In this document: positions 6,574 through 13,970 of the stretch, piece by piece
Layout: each line of letters begins with the position of its first letter
Numbering within the stretch: the stretch's first letter is position 1
Assembly (NCBI GenBank): GCA_036276735.1
Contig: DASUOH010000039.1
Coordinates: 62,001 to 126,000, forward strand
Origin: VRUE01 sp036276735
GTDB lineage: Bacteria; Actinomycetota; Thermoleophilia; Solirubrobacterales; 70-9
Direction: 5' to 3'
DNA length: 64,000 nucleotides
Translations under genes and position numbers: made by a program
The notes under the pieces: model-generated
What the model was told of the DNA's origin: nothing
What the model saw: the letters and a program-made list of their open reading frames with translations, nothing else
Database searches by the model: none

Positions 6574-8759
6574 GCCGCTCCCGCGGTCTCCACTGACGAA
6601 GGTTCGAGCTCGACCGACCAGGCGCCCGGCTCCTCACTGCCGGTCGCCACGCGGGCGATCGCCGCCATCGGCGCCCTCGCCTTGAGTAGGATCTCGTCGA
6701 ACTCCTCCTCGGGGTCGGACTGCATGACGATCGCGCCGCCGGCGCCGATCGTCGTCCGTCCCGGCCGCATCACGATCGTGCGGATCACGATGCTGAGGTC
6801 CATGCAGCCGTCGGCGCCGAAGTAGCCGATCGCCCCCGAGTAGACGCCGCGGGCCTGGTCCTCGATGTCGTCGATGATCTCCATCGTGCGCTCCTTCGGG
6901 GCGCCGGTCATCGAGCCGCCGGGGAAGCAGGCGCGGGCGCACTCGACCGCGCTGCGGTCCGCCGCCAGCGTCCCCTCCACGGTCGAGATCAGCTGGTGGA
7001 CCGTCGCGTAGTCCTCGACCACCATCAGGTGCGGGACCTCGACGCTGCCGACCTCGCAGACACGGCCGAGGTCGTTGCGCAGCAGGTCGACGATCATCAG
7101 GTGCTCGGCGTAGGTCTTTTCATCGTCGGTCAGCTCGGCTTTCAGCGCCGCGTCCTCAGCCGGGTCGGGTGAGCGTTTCGTGGTGCCCTTGATCGGCCGC
7201 GCCTGAACGGTGCGGTCGCGGTCGACCGAGAGGAAGCGCTCCGGCGAGGAGCTGACCACCGCGACCTCGCCCAGCTTCAGGTAGGCGGCGAACGGCGCCG
7301 GGTTGCTGTGGCGCAGGTGGCGGTAGAGCTGCCACGAGTCGGGGGTGGCGTCGGTCTCGATCTGATCGGTGAGGCAGACCTCGTAGGACTCGCCGGCCGC
7401 CATTTCGACCTGGCAGCGGGCGATGTCGGCGAGGTACTGCTCGCGGCCGCGCCCGACGCGAAAGCTGACGTGGTCGAGGCGCTCGCTCGCCGTATCGGAG
7501 TTTGACCCCCCTGGAGTGTGGTCAATGTCGGATGCGTCGAACGAGAAGGGGGGAGGGGGGTCGGCGAGAAGCTCTCGCACGACCCCCTCCGCCTCGTCCA
7601 ACCATTGCTCGGCCTCCGCCTCGTCGCCTCGGCAGAGCACGACCAGGTGGGTCCGGTGACCCCCGTGGTCAATAACGACGAGGCGGTTGGCGAGCATCAT
7701 CACTGCGTCGGGGACGTCTGAGCGGTGCACGTTGGGCGAGCCGCAATCGGCCTTCAGCTCATAGCCGAGGTAGCCGACGAAGCCGCCGACCAGGCCCGGG
7801 GGCAGGTCGAGCGGCGGCTCGATCTCGTGCTTCGCAAGTTCGCGGTCGAGGACCTCGAAGACCGTCCCGCGCTCGGTCGTGGTCGACTCGGCGCGGTGGC
7901 TGTAGATGGTCGCGGCCTCGATGTCGTACTCGAGCACGCAGCGGTCGCGGCCGGCGCTGGTGCCGAGGTAGGAGCGCTGGGCGAGCCAGGTGGGCGCGTC
8001 GGCGCTGTCGAGCCAGAAGGCGTACTCACGCTCGCCGAAGAGGCGCTCGAAGAGGTGCTCGCTCGACGGTTCGCCCTCGATCGTGCGGGTAAGGAGCCGC
8101 ACGTCGTTGTCGGCCCGGCGCTTCTCCTGGGTCTCGCGGACGACCGGTTTCGGCCGCCGCGCGCCGCGCCAGCGCGGGCTTTTCAGCTTGCGCGCCAGCG
8201 AGTAGAAGTTGCGGACCAGGGCGGCGCCGTGCTCGGTGGCGATCGACTCGGGGTGGAACTGGACGCCCCACAGCGGGCGGCGCCGGTGTTCGATCCCCAT
8301 CACGATCCCGTCGTCGGTCCAGGCGGTGACGTTGCCGTCCGGGCCCATGTCGGTGATCGCCAGCGAGTGGTAGCGGACGACAGGAAAGCCCTGCGGAATG
8401 CCCTCGAAGAGCCCGGTGCCCTGGTGATGGATCGTGCTGAGCCGGCCGTGCATCGCTTCCGGTGCGCTGCTGACCTTGCCCTTGAGCAGGTGGCCGAGTC
8501 CCTGGTGGCCGAGGCAGATGCCGAGCACCGGGATCTCGCTGTAGCGGAGGATGTCGTTGCAGACGCAGAAGTCGTGCCAGCGCTGCGGCGTGCCGGGGCC
8601 GGGGGAGAGGACGATCGCGTCGAAGTCCCAGCGTTCCAGCGCCCGCCAGGAGACCGCGTCATTGTCGACGACGATCGGCTCCTCACCGGCCTCGCCGGCC
8701 AGCAGGTGGAAGACGTTGTAGGTGTAGGAGTCGTGGTTGTCGACCAGCAGGGTTCTCAT
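6570..8759 (-). CDS. pabAB: Fused aminodeoxychorismate synthase (PabA-PabB type)
   Basis: The 729-residue bifunctional enzyme starts with a class I glutamine amidotransferase domain (about 1-195: Cys in LGICLGHQGLG, His/Glu in GVQFHPES), then a chorismate-binding domain (about 230-720: PIKGTTKR, HLMIVDLLRNDLGR, FPGGSMTGAPKER). The lysine in PIKGT marks aminodeoxychorismate synthase; anthranilate synthase has Ala there (PIAGT). Product: 4-amino-4-deoxychorismate from chorismate and glutamine. No aminodeoxychorismate lyase (pabC) is adjacent, while a chorismate mutase is, which points to p-aminophenylpyruvate-type chemistry rather than folate. A linker at about residue 410-425 coincides with a short palindromic repeat. 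The start overlaps the upstream stop as ATGA. Confidence 0.92.
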   Translation of the reverse strand: MRTLLVDNHDSYTYNVFHLLAGEAGEEPIVVDNDAVSWRALERWDFDAIVLSPGPGTPQRWHDFCVCNDILRYSEIPVLGICLGHQGLGHLLKGKVSSAPEAMHGRLSTIHHQGTGLFEGIPQGFPVVRYHSLAITDMGPDGNVTAWTDDGIVMGIEHRRRPLWGVQFHPESIATEHGAALVRNFYSLARKLKSPRWRGARRPKPVVRETQEKRRADNDVRLLTRTIEGEPSSEHLFERLFGEREYAFWLDSADAPTWLAQRSYLGTSAGRDRCVLEYDIEAATIYSHRAESTTTERGTVFEVLDRELAKHEIEPPLDLPPGLVGGFVGYLGYELKADCGSPNVHRSDVPDAVMMLANRLVVIDHGGHRTHLVVLCRGDEAEAEQWLDEAEGVVRELLADPPPPFSFDASDIDHTPGGSNSDTASERLDHVSFRVGRGREQYLADIARCQVEMAAGESYEVCLTDQIETDATPDSWQLYRHLRHSNPAPFAAYLKLGEVAVVSSSPERFLSVDRDRTVQARPIKGTTKRSPDPAEDAALKAELTDDEKTYAEHLMIVDLLRNDLGRVCEVGSVEVPHLMVVEDYATVHQLISTVEGTLAADRSAVECARACFPGGSMTGAPKERTMEIIDDIEDQARGVYSGAIGYFGADGCMDLSIVIRTIVMRPGRTTIGAGGAIVMQSDPEEEFDEILLKARAPMAAIARVATGSEEPGAWSVELEPSSVETAGAA
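7501..7534 (+). repeat. Short palindromic repeat inside pabAB (family 2, copy 1)
   Basis: TTTGACCCC...GTGTGGTCAATGTCGG: the arms TTGACC and GGTCAA form an inverted repeat. The same sequence with a few changes recurs at 25024-25057 and, more diverged, at 18668-18704. Here it lies in frame within the linker joining blocks of the chorismate-binding domain. Confidence 0.6.
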
Positions 8760-10441
8760 CTCGCCTCCTCCGCGAGGCCGAGCCCCCGCGCGCTTTCGTC
8801 GAGCACCGTGTCCATGACCCGTCCCACGTGCGGGCCCCTGTCGCGGTCGAGGTGCCAGCGCGCCAGGTGGGACGCGTAGCGCGCCAGCGGAATCACGTTG
8901 AGCCGCCGCGACACGAGGTAGAGGTGGCGGCGATACATCTCCGAGTGGACGACGGCGAAGCGGTAGTCAGGGTCCTGGGCGCGATCGCCGTTGGCGTCGG
9001 CGCCGCTGCCCACCCGGGTGCGCGCCCGCGCCATGTCCCAGCCGAGGCTCTTGCCGTCGACGAGAAGCCGCTCCGGTTCGAAGTTGACCTTCTTGGTCGC
9101 CGGGTGCAGCAGGAAGTAGCCGAGGGCGATCTGGGCGGCGACGTGTTCGGGCGCCGGGTGGCGTCGCTTCACCTCGGCCAGCTCCGGGTCGCCCTCGACG
9201 TGCTCGTCGATCCACTCGACCAGGTGGTCGATCAGCAGCGCGTCTTTCTTCGACGATTTGATCGCCTGCTGTTCTTTGGCGACCATGCCGTGGAAGATGT
9301 CGTGGTAGGGGTGGAAGCCGTTGCCCTCGGGGCCGGCGTGGACGAGCTCAGCCATGAGCTGCCGTCGACATGTCACGTGCGCGTACCACTCCTGGCCGCA
9401 GACCTGGACCGAGGTGAGGTCGTCCCCGTCGAGGCCCGGCGCCGCCATCCAGTAGGCGAGCGCCCGCATGTGCTGGGTCGGGACGCCGTCGGCGCGGACC
9501 AGCGGCATCTCCTCCAGCTCCTCGCGGCCGGTCATGTAGACGATCGTGCCGTCGACGCGGCGCTCCAGCGTCCCCTCGTCGAGCCCGAGCTCGGCCAGTT
9601 CGTTGACCTCCGGCAGGAAGTCGGACTCGAAGAAGACGCGCTCGAAGGAGATGCCGAGCCGGGCGAGCGTCTTGCGCTGGCCTGAGATCACCCAGGCGCG
9701 CGTCTGCGACCACAGCTCGAGCGCCTTCTGGTCGCCGCCGAGGACGCGCAGCAGCAGCTCGTCGGCGCTGTCGTTGTGCACGTTGACCTCGCGGGTCAGC
9801 GAGTCGGCGGGGTGGTCCTGGCTGAGGCCGCCGAGCGCACCGCCGTTGCCGCTGCCGCTCTTGACGTAGTCGGCGTAGCAGTAGCCGACGAAGTGGTCGC
9901 TCTTCTGCCCGTTGCCGTCCTCGAGACTGCGACCGCTGCGCAGCACGCCCGCCATCGCCTCGCCCATGCTGCGACCGATGTCGCAGATGATCGAGCGCCG
10001 CTCGACCTCGCCGCCGCCCTCGGTCAACGCCGAGCCGAGCGCGTGGCCGAGCGCCAGGTTGCGCAGGTGGCCGATGTGCAGCGCCTTGGTCGAGTTGGCG
10101 TCCCAGAAGTTCAGCGCGAAGCGACGGCCCCCGTTGATGTCGGCGTTGGCGCCGGGTCCGTCGCCGCCGTTCTCGAGATGCGTGCCGCGCTGCTCGATCC
10201 AGTCGTTGGTCAGCCGCATCCAGATTGACTTCTCGTTCGAGGCGTCGATCGCGTCGACCCACGGCTCGCCCTCGAGTCGCTCCAGCGCCTGGCGGGACTG
10301 GGTGTCCCCGCGCCAGTCTGGTACGCGCGGCACGAGCAGGACGTCGTAGCCGTCGCGAGACCTGAACGGAGCCCGGAGGGCCCAAAGGCCTTCCTCCCCG
10401 CTTCCCCCCGTGTCATCAAAATAGTCGAAGATATTTGGCAT
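8756..10441 (-). CDS. Arginyl-tRNA synthetase paralogue
   Basis: The 561-residue class I aminoacyl-tRNA synthetase resembles ArgRS: HIGH motif in KALHIGHLRNLALG, a VCGQEWYAHVT block, and a KMSKS-equivalent AIKSSKKDALL. It is shorter and more diverged than a housekeeping ArgRS. The C-terminal region is short and holds only a faint DALR-like helix set (HSEMYRRHLYLVSRRLNVIPLARY). The ATG at 10441 was chosen because it has a GGGAGGAG site 8 nt upstream; the longer frame to 10507 would enter the tRNA gene. It is translationally coupled (ATGA) to pabAB. Inference: a biosynthetic synthetase that makes an aminoacyl-tRNA or aminoacyl-adenylate for the pathway. Whether a normal argS exists elsewhere is not visible. 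Confidence 0.82.
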   Translation of the reverse strand: MPNIFDYFDDTGGSGEEGLWALRAPFRSRDGYDVLLVPRVPDWRGDTQSRQALERLEGEPWVDAIDASNEKSIWMRLTNDWIEQRGTHLENGGDGPGANADINGGRRFALNFWDANSTKALHIGHLRNLALGHALGSALTEGGGEVERRSIICDIGRSMGEAMAGVLRSGRSLEDGNGQKSDHFVGYCYADYVKSGSGNGGALGGLSQDHPADSLTREVNVHNDSADELLLRVLGGDQKALELWSQTRAWVISGQRKTLARLGISFERVFFESDFLPEVNELAELGLDEGTLERRVDGTIVYMTGREELEEMPLVRADGVPTQHMRALAYWMAAPGLDGDDLTSVQVCGQEWYAHVTCRRQLMAELVHAGPEGNGFHPYHDIFHGMVAKEQQAIKSSKKDALLIDHLVEWIDEHVEGDPELAEVKRRHPAPEHVAAQIALGYFLLHPATKKVNFEPERLLVDGKSLGWDMARARTRVGSGADANGDRAQDPDYRFAVVHSEMYRRHLYLVSRRLNVIPLARYASHLARWHLDRDRGPHVGRVMDTVLDESARGLGLAEEAR

Positions 10442-10467
10442 AGCGACGGCTCCTCCCGGGTAACCGA

Positions 10468-10540
10468 TGCACCAGCCGGGGCTCGAACCCGGATCTTCGG
10501 CGTACAAGGCCGACCCTTTTGCCGATTAAGGTACTGGTGC
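10468..10540 (-). tRNA. tRNA-Thr-like, anticodon UGU, first gene of the operon
   Basis: A full 73-nt cloverleaf on the minus strand: 7-bp acceptor GCACCAG/CTGGTGC (10540-10534 with 10475-10469), D-stem CCTT/AAGG, anticodon stem TCGGC/GCCGA with loop CTTGTAC, 4-nt variable loop, T-stem CCGGG/CCCGG with TTCGAGC, discriminator A; CCA is not encoded. The anticodon is TGT with U33 and A37. G1-C72, C2-G71 and G35-U36 fit threonine identity. Oddities are a C10-G25 pair where G10-C25 is nearly universal, and C38 rather than A38. Its 3' end is 26 bp from the synthetase start, so the two are probably co-transcribed. Confidence 0.88.
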
Positions 10541-10583
10541 GCGAGTAGTAGTCGCGCTGCTATCGACTATTCAATTTTGGCGG

Positions 10584-10613
10584 ACTATATCAGCGGTCCC
10601 TGGACGATGCTAA
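10584..10613 (-). promoter_or_regulatory. Candidate promoter of the tRNA/biosynthetic operon
   Basis: On the minus strand TATAGT (10589-10584) is preceded, after 18 bp, by TTAGCA (10613-10608). The start would fall about 35 nt before the tRNA 5' end. A perfect TTGACA at 10658-10653 is also present but has no good -10 box at 17 bp. Confidence 0.4.
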
Positions 10614-10674
10614 CCAGGTACGGGAAAAGTCCTGAGCAAACGTTGGCATGCCTGTCAAGCGCAGACAGAGCGCT

Positions 10675-10702
10675 CCTGCAAACGACTTTCGTCGTTTGCA
10701 GG
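10675..10702 (-). terminator. Stem-loop just after the winged-helix gene
   Basis: A perfect 12-bp hairpin CCTGCAAACGAC / GTCGTTTGCAGG with a 4-nt loop (GAAA on the minus strand) begins 2 nt after the stop codon of the regulator gene. There is no long T-run, so it could be a terminator or an mRNA-stabilising hairpin. Confidence 0.5.
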
Positions 10703-10704
10703 GA

Positions 10705-11265
10705 CTAGCGGCGAGAAGGCTTCTGCTCGGGGGGCGACTCGAAGGCGGCGAGCGCAATCGTCGTCCGCACCCCCTTGACACGGTCCTCGCGGAGCCGTTT
10801 GGCGGCGGCCGATCGCGTCGCCGCCAGCCGCGTCGCGGCGTCGTCGAGGATTGCCTGCGCCTCGCGCCGGCCCTGCTCGTCGAGAGGGGCCGAGTCGCAG
10901 CTAAGTCGGGCCCCGTCGCTGCCCAGAGTGCCGGCGGCCAGGGCAGCGCGTCCATGATCGACGATGCGGCGCAGGACCGAGGAGATCGCCCTGTCACGGG
11001 TCGCGTCTGAGAGCGGCAGCCGGGGAGGCGAGGCAGCCAGGGAGGCGACCTCGTATACGCGGTCAGCCGGGTCCTTGTGGGAATCGCCCTTCACCGGTTG
11101 GATGCAACCCGCCTCGTGGAGCACGATGACGTGGTAGGTCATATTGCTGAGCGGTTCACCGGTCGCGTCGGCCAAGTCGCGGGCGGTCGAAGGACGCTTG
11201 CCGAGTCGCTCGAGGATTTCGGCGCGCACGGCCTGCGCGAATACTTTCTTCAGATGCGGATCCAC
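10705..11265 (-). CDS. Winged-helix regulator (ArsR-like HTH), paralogue of the 12480-13082 gene
   Basis: 186 residues. An N-terminal winged helix (about 1-75: VRAEILERLGKRPSTARDLA, then SNMTYHVIVLHEAGCI as recognition helix and wing) is followed by a helical C-terminal half ending TTIALAAFESP. The same ending occurs in the gene at 12480-13082, showing common descent. It starts at GTG with GGGGGAG upstream. The C-terminal half probably dimerises; no metal-binding cysteine set is seen, so a metal-sensing ArsR role is not supported. Targets are unknown: it lies between the operon headed by the tRNA and a divergently transcribed SDR gene, either of which it could control. Confidence 0.75.
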   Translation of the reverse strand: MDPHLKKVFAQAVRAEILERLGKRPSTARDLADATGEPLSNMTYHVIVLHEAGCIQPVKGDSHKDPADRVYEVASLAASPPRLPLSDATRDRAISSVLRRIVDHGRAALAAGTLGSDGARLSCDSAPLDEQGRREAQAILDDAATRLAATRSAAAKRLREDRVKGVRTTIALAAFESPPEQKPSRR

Positions 11266-11332
11266 TCAGCTCCCCCGTCGACGTCGGCCTGTCCCGGACT
11301 CAAAGATGCGGCGGCGTTCCCTGTTGTTCAAA

Positions 11333-11363
11333 TTGTGCAACCGCTCGGTTGTCGCAAATTCGA
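11333..11363. promoter_or_regulatory. Imperfect palindrome in the divergent HTH/SDR spacer
   Basis: The 197-bp spacer 11266-11462 between the divergent regulator and SDR genes contains GCAACCG...CGGTTGTCGC flanked by AATT on both sides, an imperfect inverted repeat that could bind the neighbouring winged-helix protein. No convincing -10/-35 pair was found. Confidence 0.3.
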
Positions 11364-11462
11364 GGTTTTCCAGGGGGGCGACGTAACAAGCGGTAAACAA
11401 ACGCCGCGACCCTTTGTCCGCCGACTCTGACCGCCTCGACCTGCGCGTGCTTTCATGCGTCG

Positions 11463-12446
11463 ATGCTGACCGTCGCCGTGACCGGCCCAACCGGCGAGAT
11501 CGGCAAGCCGTTCGTCAGCGCCTTGGAGCGGCTGCCGGATGTCGAGCGGGTGGTCGGCATGGCGCGGCGACCTTTCGACCCGGCGGCGGAGGGATGGACC
11601 AAGGTCGAGTACCGCCAAGGGGACATCCTCGATCGCGACTCGGTCGAGGCGTTGGTCGAGGGCGCCGACGTCGTCGCCCACCTCGCCTTCGTGATCGTCG
11701 CCGGCAGCGCCGCCAGCCGCGAGATCAACCTGAACGGCTCCCGCAACGTCTTCGAGGCGACGGCCGCCGCAGGGGCGAAGCGCCTGGTCTACACGTCGTC
11801 GGTCGCCGCTTATGGCTTCCATCCCGACGCGCCCGCCTTGCTGACCGAGGAGGTGCCGGTGCGTGGCACCGACCGCCACCCTTACTCCGCTCACAAGGCC
11901 GAGGTCGAGGAACTGCTGACGGCATCGCTTGCCGGTTCGCGGACCGACGCCTACGTATTCCGCCCCTGCATCGTCGCCGGGCCGCGGGCGCCGGCACTGG
12001 TCGAGACGGTGCCGCTGTTGGTGATCGAGCGTCGCCTGCCTGGGCCGGTGCGTCGCCTGTCCTGGGCGCGACCCGTCCTGCCCGACCCCGGTGTTCCCTT
12101 CCAGCTCGTCCACCACGACGACGTCGCGTCGGCTCTCTGCGCGGGGGTGCTGGGCGCAGGCGCGCCTGGCGCCTACAACCTGGCCGGTCCCGGCGAGCTG
12201 ACGGTCTCCGACCTGGCGACGGAGCTCGGCTGGCACTCGCTGCCGCTGCCGCGGGTCGCGGTCCGCGCGACCGCCGAGCTGGTCGCCCGCCTGCCGCTCA
12301 TCCCCGCCGAGGTGGCTTGGATAGAGGCGGTGCGGCGGCCGGTCCTGATGTCCGCGGCGCGGGCTCGGGAAGCGCTCGATTGGCAGCCCATGTTCGACGC
12401 GCGCGAGACGCTGCGGCAGACGATCGCCGCGGCGCGGGACCGCTGA
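11463..12446 (+). CDS. Extended SDR-family NAD(P)-dependent epimerase/dehydratase
   Basis: 327 residues with the extended SDR layout: N-terminal dinucleotide site VTGPTGEIG, an HLAF segment, catalytic YSAHK at about residue 141 with an upstream TSS (residues 115-117), and a substrate-specific C-terminal half with YNLAGPGELTVSDLA. Members act on nucleotide sugars or other small carbonyl compounds. Its two neighbours are paralogous winged-helix regulators on the opposite strand. Nothing in the sequence identifies the substrate. Confidence 0.85.
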   Translation: MLTVAVTGPTGEIGKPFVSALERLPDVERVVGMARRPFDPAAEGWTKVEYRQGDILDRDSVEALVEGADVVAHLAFVIVAGSAASREINLNGSRNVFEATAAAGAKRLVYTSSVAAYGFHPDAPALLTEEVPVRGTDRHPYSAHKAEVEELLTASLAGSRTDAYVFRPCIVAGPRAPALVETVPLLVIERRLPGPVRRLSWARPVLPDPGVPFQLVHHDDVASALCAGVLGAGAPGAYNLAGPGELTVSDLATELGWHSLPLPRVAVRATAELVARLPLIPAEVAWIEAVRRPVLMSAARAREALDWQPMFDARETLRQTIAAARDR

Positions 12447-12479
12447 CACGACAGCCGCGGCGCTCGCCACCGCCCGCGC

Positions 12480-13082
12480 CTAGCTCGGGTTGTCGCTGGG
12501 GGATTCGAATCCGGCCAGCGCGACCGTCGCCGAGATCGCCTCGCCTTTGCCGCTGGCGAGCCGCGCGTGCGATTTCGATTCGATCTTCTCCAGCCTGGCG
12601 AGGGTGGAGGCCAGCAGCCGCGTCATTTCGCGCCAGCCGCGCTCGTCGACCTGGAGCGGCGTCCAGGTGAAGTGACGGTCCTCGCGGGCGTCGAAGGTGC
12701 CCTCTTCGATCGCGCGACTGCTGCGCTCGATCAGCGTCTGCAGGATCGCGCCGCTGATCCCGCCGCGCACCGCCAGCGGCAGCAGCTTCCAGTCGCCGTC
12801 CCCGAGCAGCGGCCTTTTGGTGCAACGGTAGACGTGCTCGAGCGCGCCGCGGCGTTTAACCGTCTCGGCCAGTTCGATGCATTCGTAGGCCTCGAGCACC
12901 TTGAAGTGGTACGCGACGCTGGGCAGCTTGCCGCCGAACTCACGCACGTAGCCGACCGGGCTGATCCGCCGGTGGCTGAGCACAGCGAGGATTTCGACCC
13001 GGACGGTGTTTGCCAACGCCTTCGACAGCCGGGGATCGAGGATTTCCGTGCCCTTTTTGACCTTCGCTTTGCGCTTCGCCAC
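12480..13082 (-). CDS. Winged-helix regulator, paralogue of the 10705-11265 gene
   Basis: 200 residues: a basic N-terminus, a winged-helix domain (about 15-85: LANTVRVEILAVLSHRRISP, then SVAYHFKVLEAYECIEL), and a helical C-terminal domain ending ATVALAGFESPS, the motif shared with the paralogue 1.3 kb upstream. It starts at GTG with AAAGGACC about 10 nt upstream. It converges on the SDR gene with a 33-bp gap. No effector-binding motif is recognisable. Confidence 0.75.
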   Translation of the reverse strand: MAKRKAKVKKGTEILDPRLSKALANTVRVEILAVLSHRRISPVGYVREFGGKLPSVAYHFKVLEAYECIELAETVKRRGALEHVYRCTKRPLLGDGDWKLLPLAVRGGISGAILQTLIERSSRAIEEGTFDAREDRHFTWTPLQVDERGWREMTRLLASTLARLEKIESKSHARLASGKGEAISATVALAGFESPSDNPS

Positions 13083-13254
13083 GTCTTGCGGTCCTTTCGT
13101 AGAGCGATCTAAACGTTTCGGACCACTTCACTGTAGTGATCGAGAAGACTTGGTGCAGACAAAACATTTCGCTACTCTCGAACACTCAGTCGACTAATAA
13201 CCATTCGCTTGACGGCTGGCAGTCGAGCGCACGACGCAAAGGGGGTGAGAAACG

Positions 13255-13314
13255 ATGAGGATGTCCACCGCACCATCCGTCCTGCCGATGCTCTCGATCA
13301 GCAAGGCGGGCTGA
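13255..13314 (+). CDS. Candidate 19-residue peptide gene
   Basis: An ATG with an unusually good ribosome-binding site (GGGGGTGAG, 5 nt upstream) opens a 19-codon frame with product beginning MRMSTAPSVLP and ending SISKAG, followed by TGA. A TTGACG hexamer lies at 13209-13214. The frame precedes a TPR-protein gene by 61 bp on the same strand. It could be a translated short peptide, a leader peptide, or chance. I do not recognise the family. Confidence 0.4.
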   Translation: MRMSTAPSVLPMLSISKAG

Positions 13315-13375
13315 GCCGGCCGGCCCGCTCGGCCGCGCGTCGGGCCGACCGGGCGGGCCGCCTACACTTCGACGA

Positions 13376-13747
13376 ATGGCTTCTACGCCGGATCGAGACT
13401 CCACCTTCGCCCTCTACCGGCGTGGCATCGAGCTGCTCGAGGAGGCCGACTTCGAGCAGGCGACCGGGCCGCTGGAGGCGGCCGCGCGGCGGGCGCCAGA
13501 GAAGTCCTCGGTGCGCGAGGCGCTGGGTCGCGCCTACTTCCGCTCGGGCCGCTTCGAGGCAGCCGCCGCCGAGTTCGAGGCCGTCGTCGACAACCACCAG
13601 GTCAACGACTACGCCCACTTCTGCCTCGGCCGGGCGCTGGCAAAGACCGGTCAGACCGAGCGGGCTCGCCACCATCTGGCGCTCGCCTCAAACCTGCGCC
13701 CGGAGCGGCGCGACTACCGCTTCTACCGCGAGCAGCTCGGGACCTGA
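13376..13747 (+). CDS. Small TPR-repeat protein
   Basis: 123 residues made of about three tetratricopeptide repeats: YRRGIELLEEADFEQATGPL, REALGRAYFRSGRFEAAAAEF and HFCLGRALAKTGQTERARHHL carry the W/L-G-Y-A-F-A-P spacing. There is no signal peptide, so it is cytosolic. Such proteins mediate protein-protein contacts; no partner is evident from the neighbours. Confidence 0.8.
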   Translation: MASTPDRDSTFALYRRGIELLEEADFEQATGPLEAAARRAPEKSSVREALGRAYFRSGRFEAAAAEFEAVVDNHQVNDYAHFCLGRALAKTGQTERARHHLALASNLRPERRDYRFYREQLGT

Positions 13748-13769
13748 GCGGTCACGAGTAGCTCATCGC

Positions 13770-13970
13770 CTACTCGAAGGCGTCGGGCTTCGAGTAAAGG
13801 GTGCGCAGTCCGTTGGGGATGCGCGGTGGCCGGTCGAGGACCTCGAGGAAGCGCTCCCAGCCGGAGCGCGGTATGGGGAACCGGGTTCGATCGGCCACCT
13901 CGCTCGCGCTCCGGACAAGGGCATCCTCGGAGCTCTCGACGCGGAGGTTCCAGCGGCGCCGAGCACTCAT
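13770..13970 (-). pseudogene. Shortened TacA/DUF1778-like antitoxin ORF
   Basis: The 66-codon frame starts with ATGA overlap on the protease stop. Its N-terminus (RRRWNLRVESSEDALVRSAS) looks like the ribbon of an RHH/DUF1778 antitoxin and its C-terminus (ADRTRFPIP, WERFLEVLDRPP) matches the toxin-neutralising tail of TacA-type antitoxins. Usual members are about 90 residues; here the piece between DALVRSA and ADRTRF, which should contain most of the RHH helices, is missing. No GNAT toxin gene is next to it. I read it as an internally deleted, orphan antitoxin. Confidence 0.55.

Noticed and set aside
10442..10507. N-terminal extension of the ArgRS paralogue
   Set aside because: It would translate the 3' half of the tRNA gene; the ATG at 10441 has a strong ribosome-binding site and starts a sensible N-terminus.
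10653..10658. Perfect TTGACA as -35 box of the tRNA operon
   Set aside because: The hexamer 17 bp away (TCAGGA) is a poor -10; the TATAGT further downstream is better placed.
10541..10704. T-box leader controlling the synthetase operon
   Set aside because: No T-box bulge sequence or specifier stem was found, and a tRNA gene heads the transcript.
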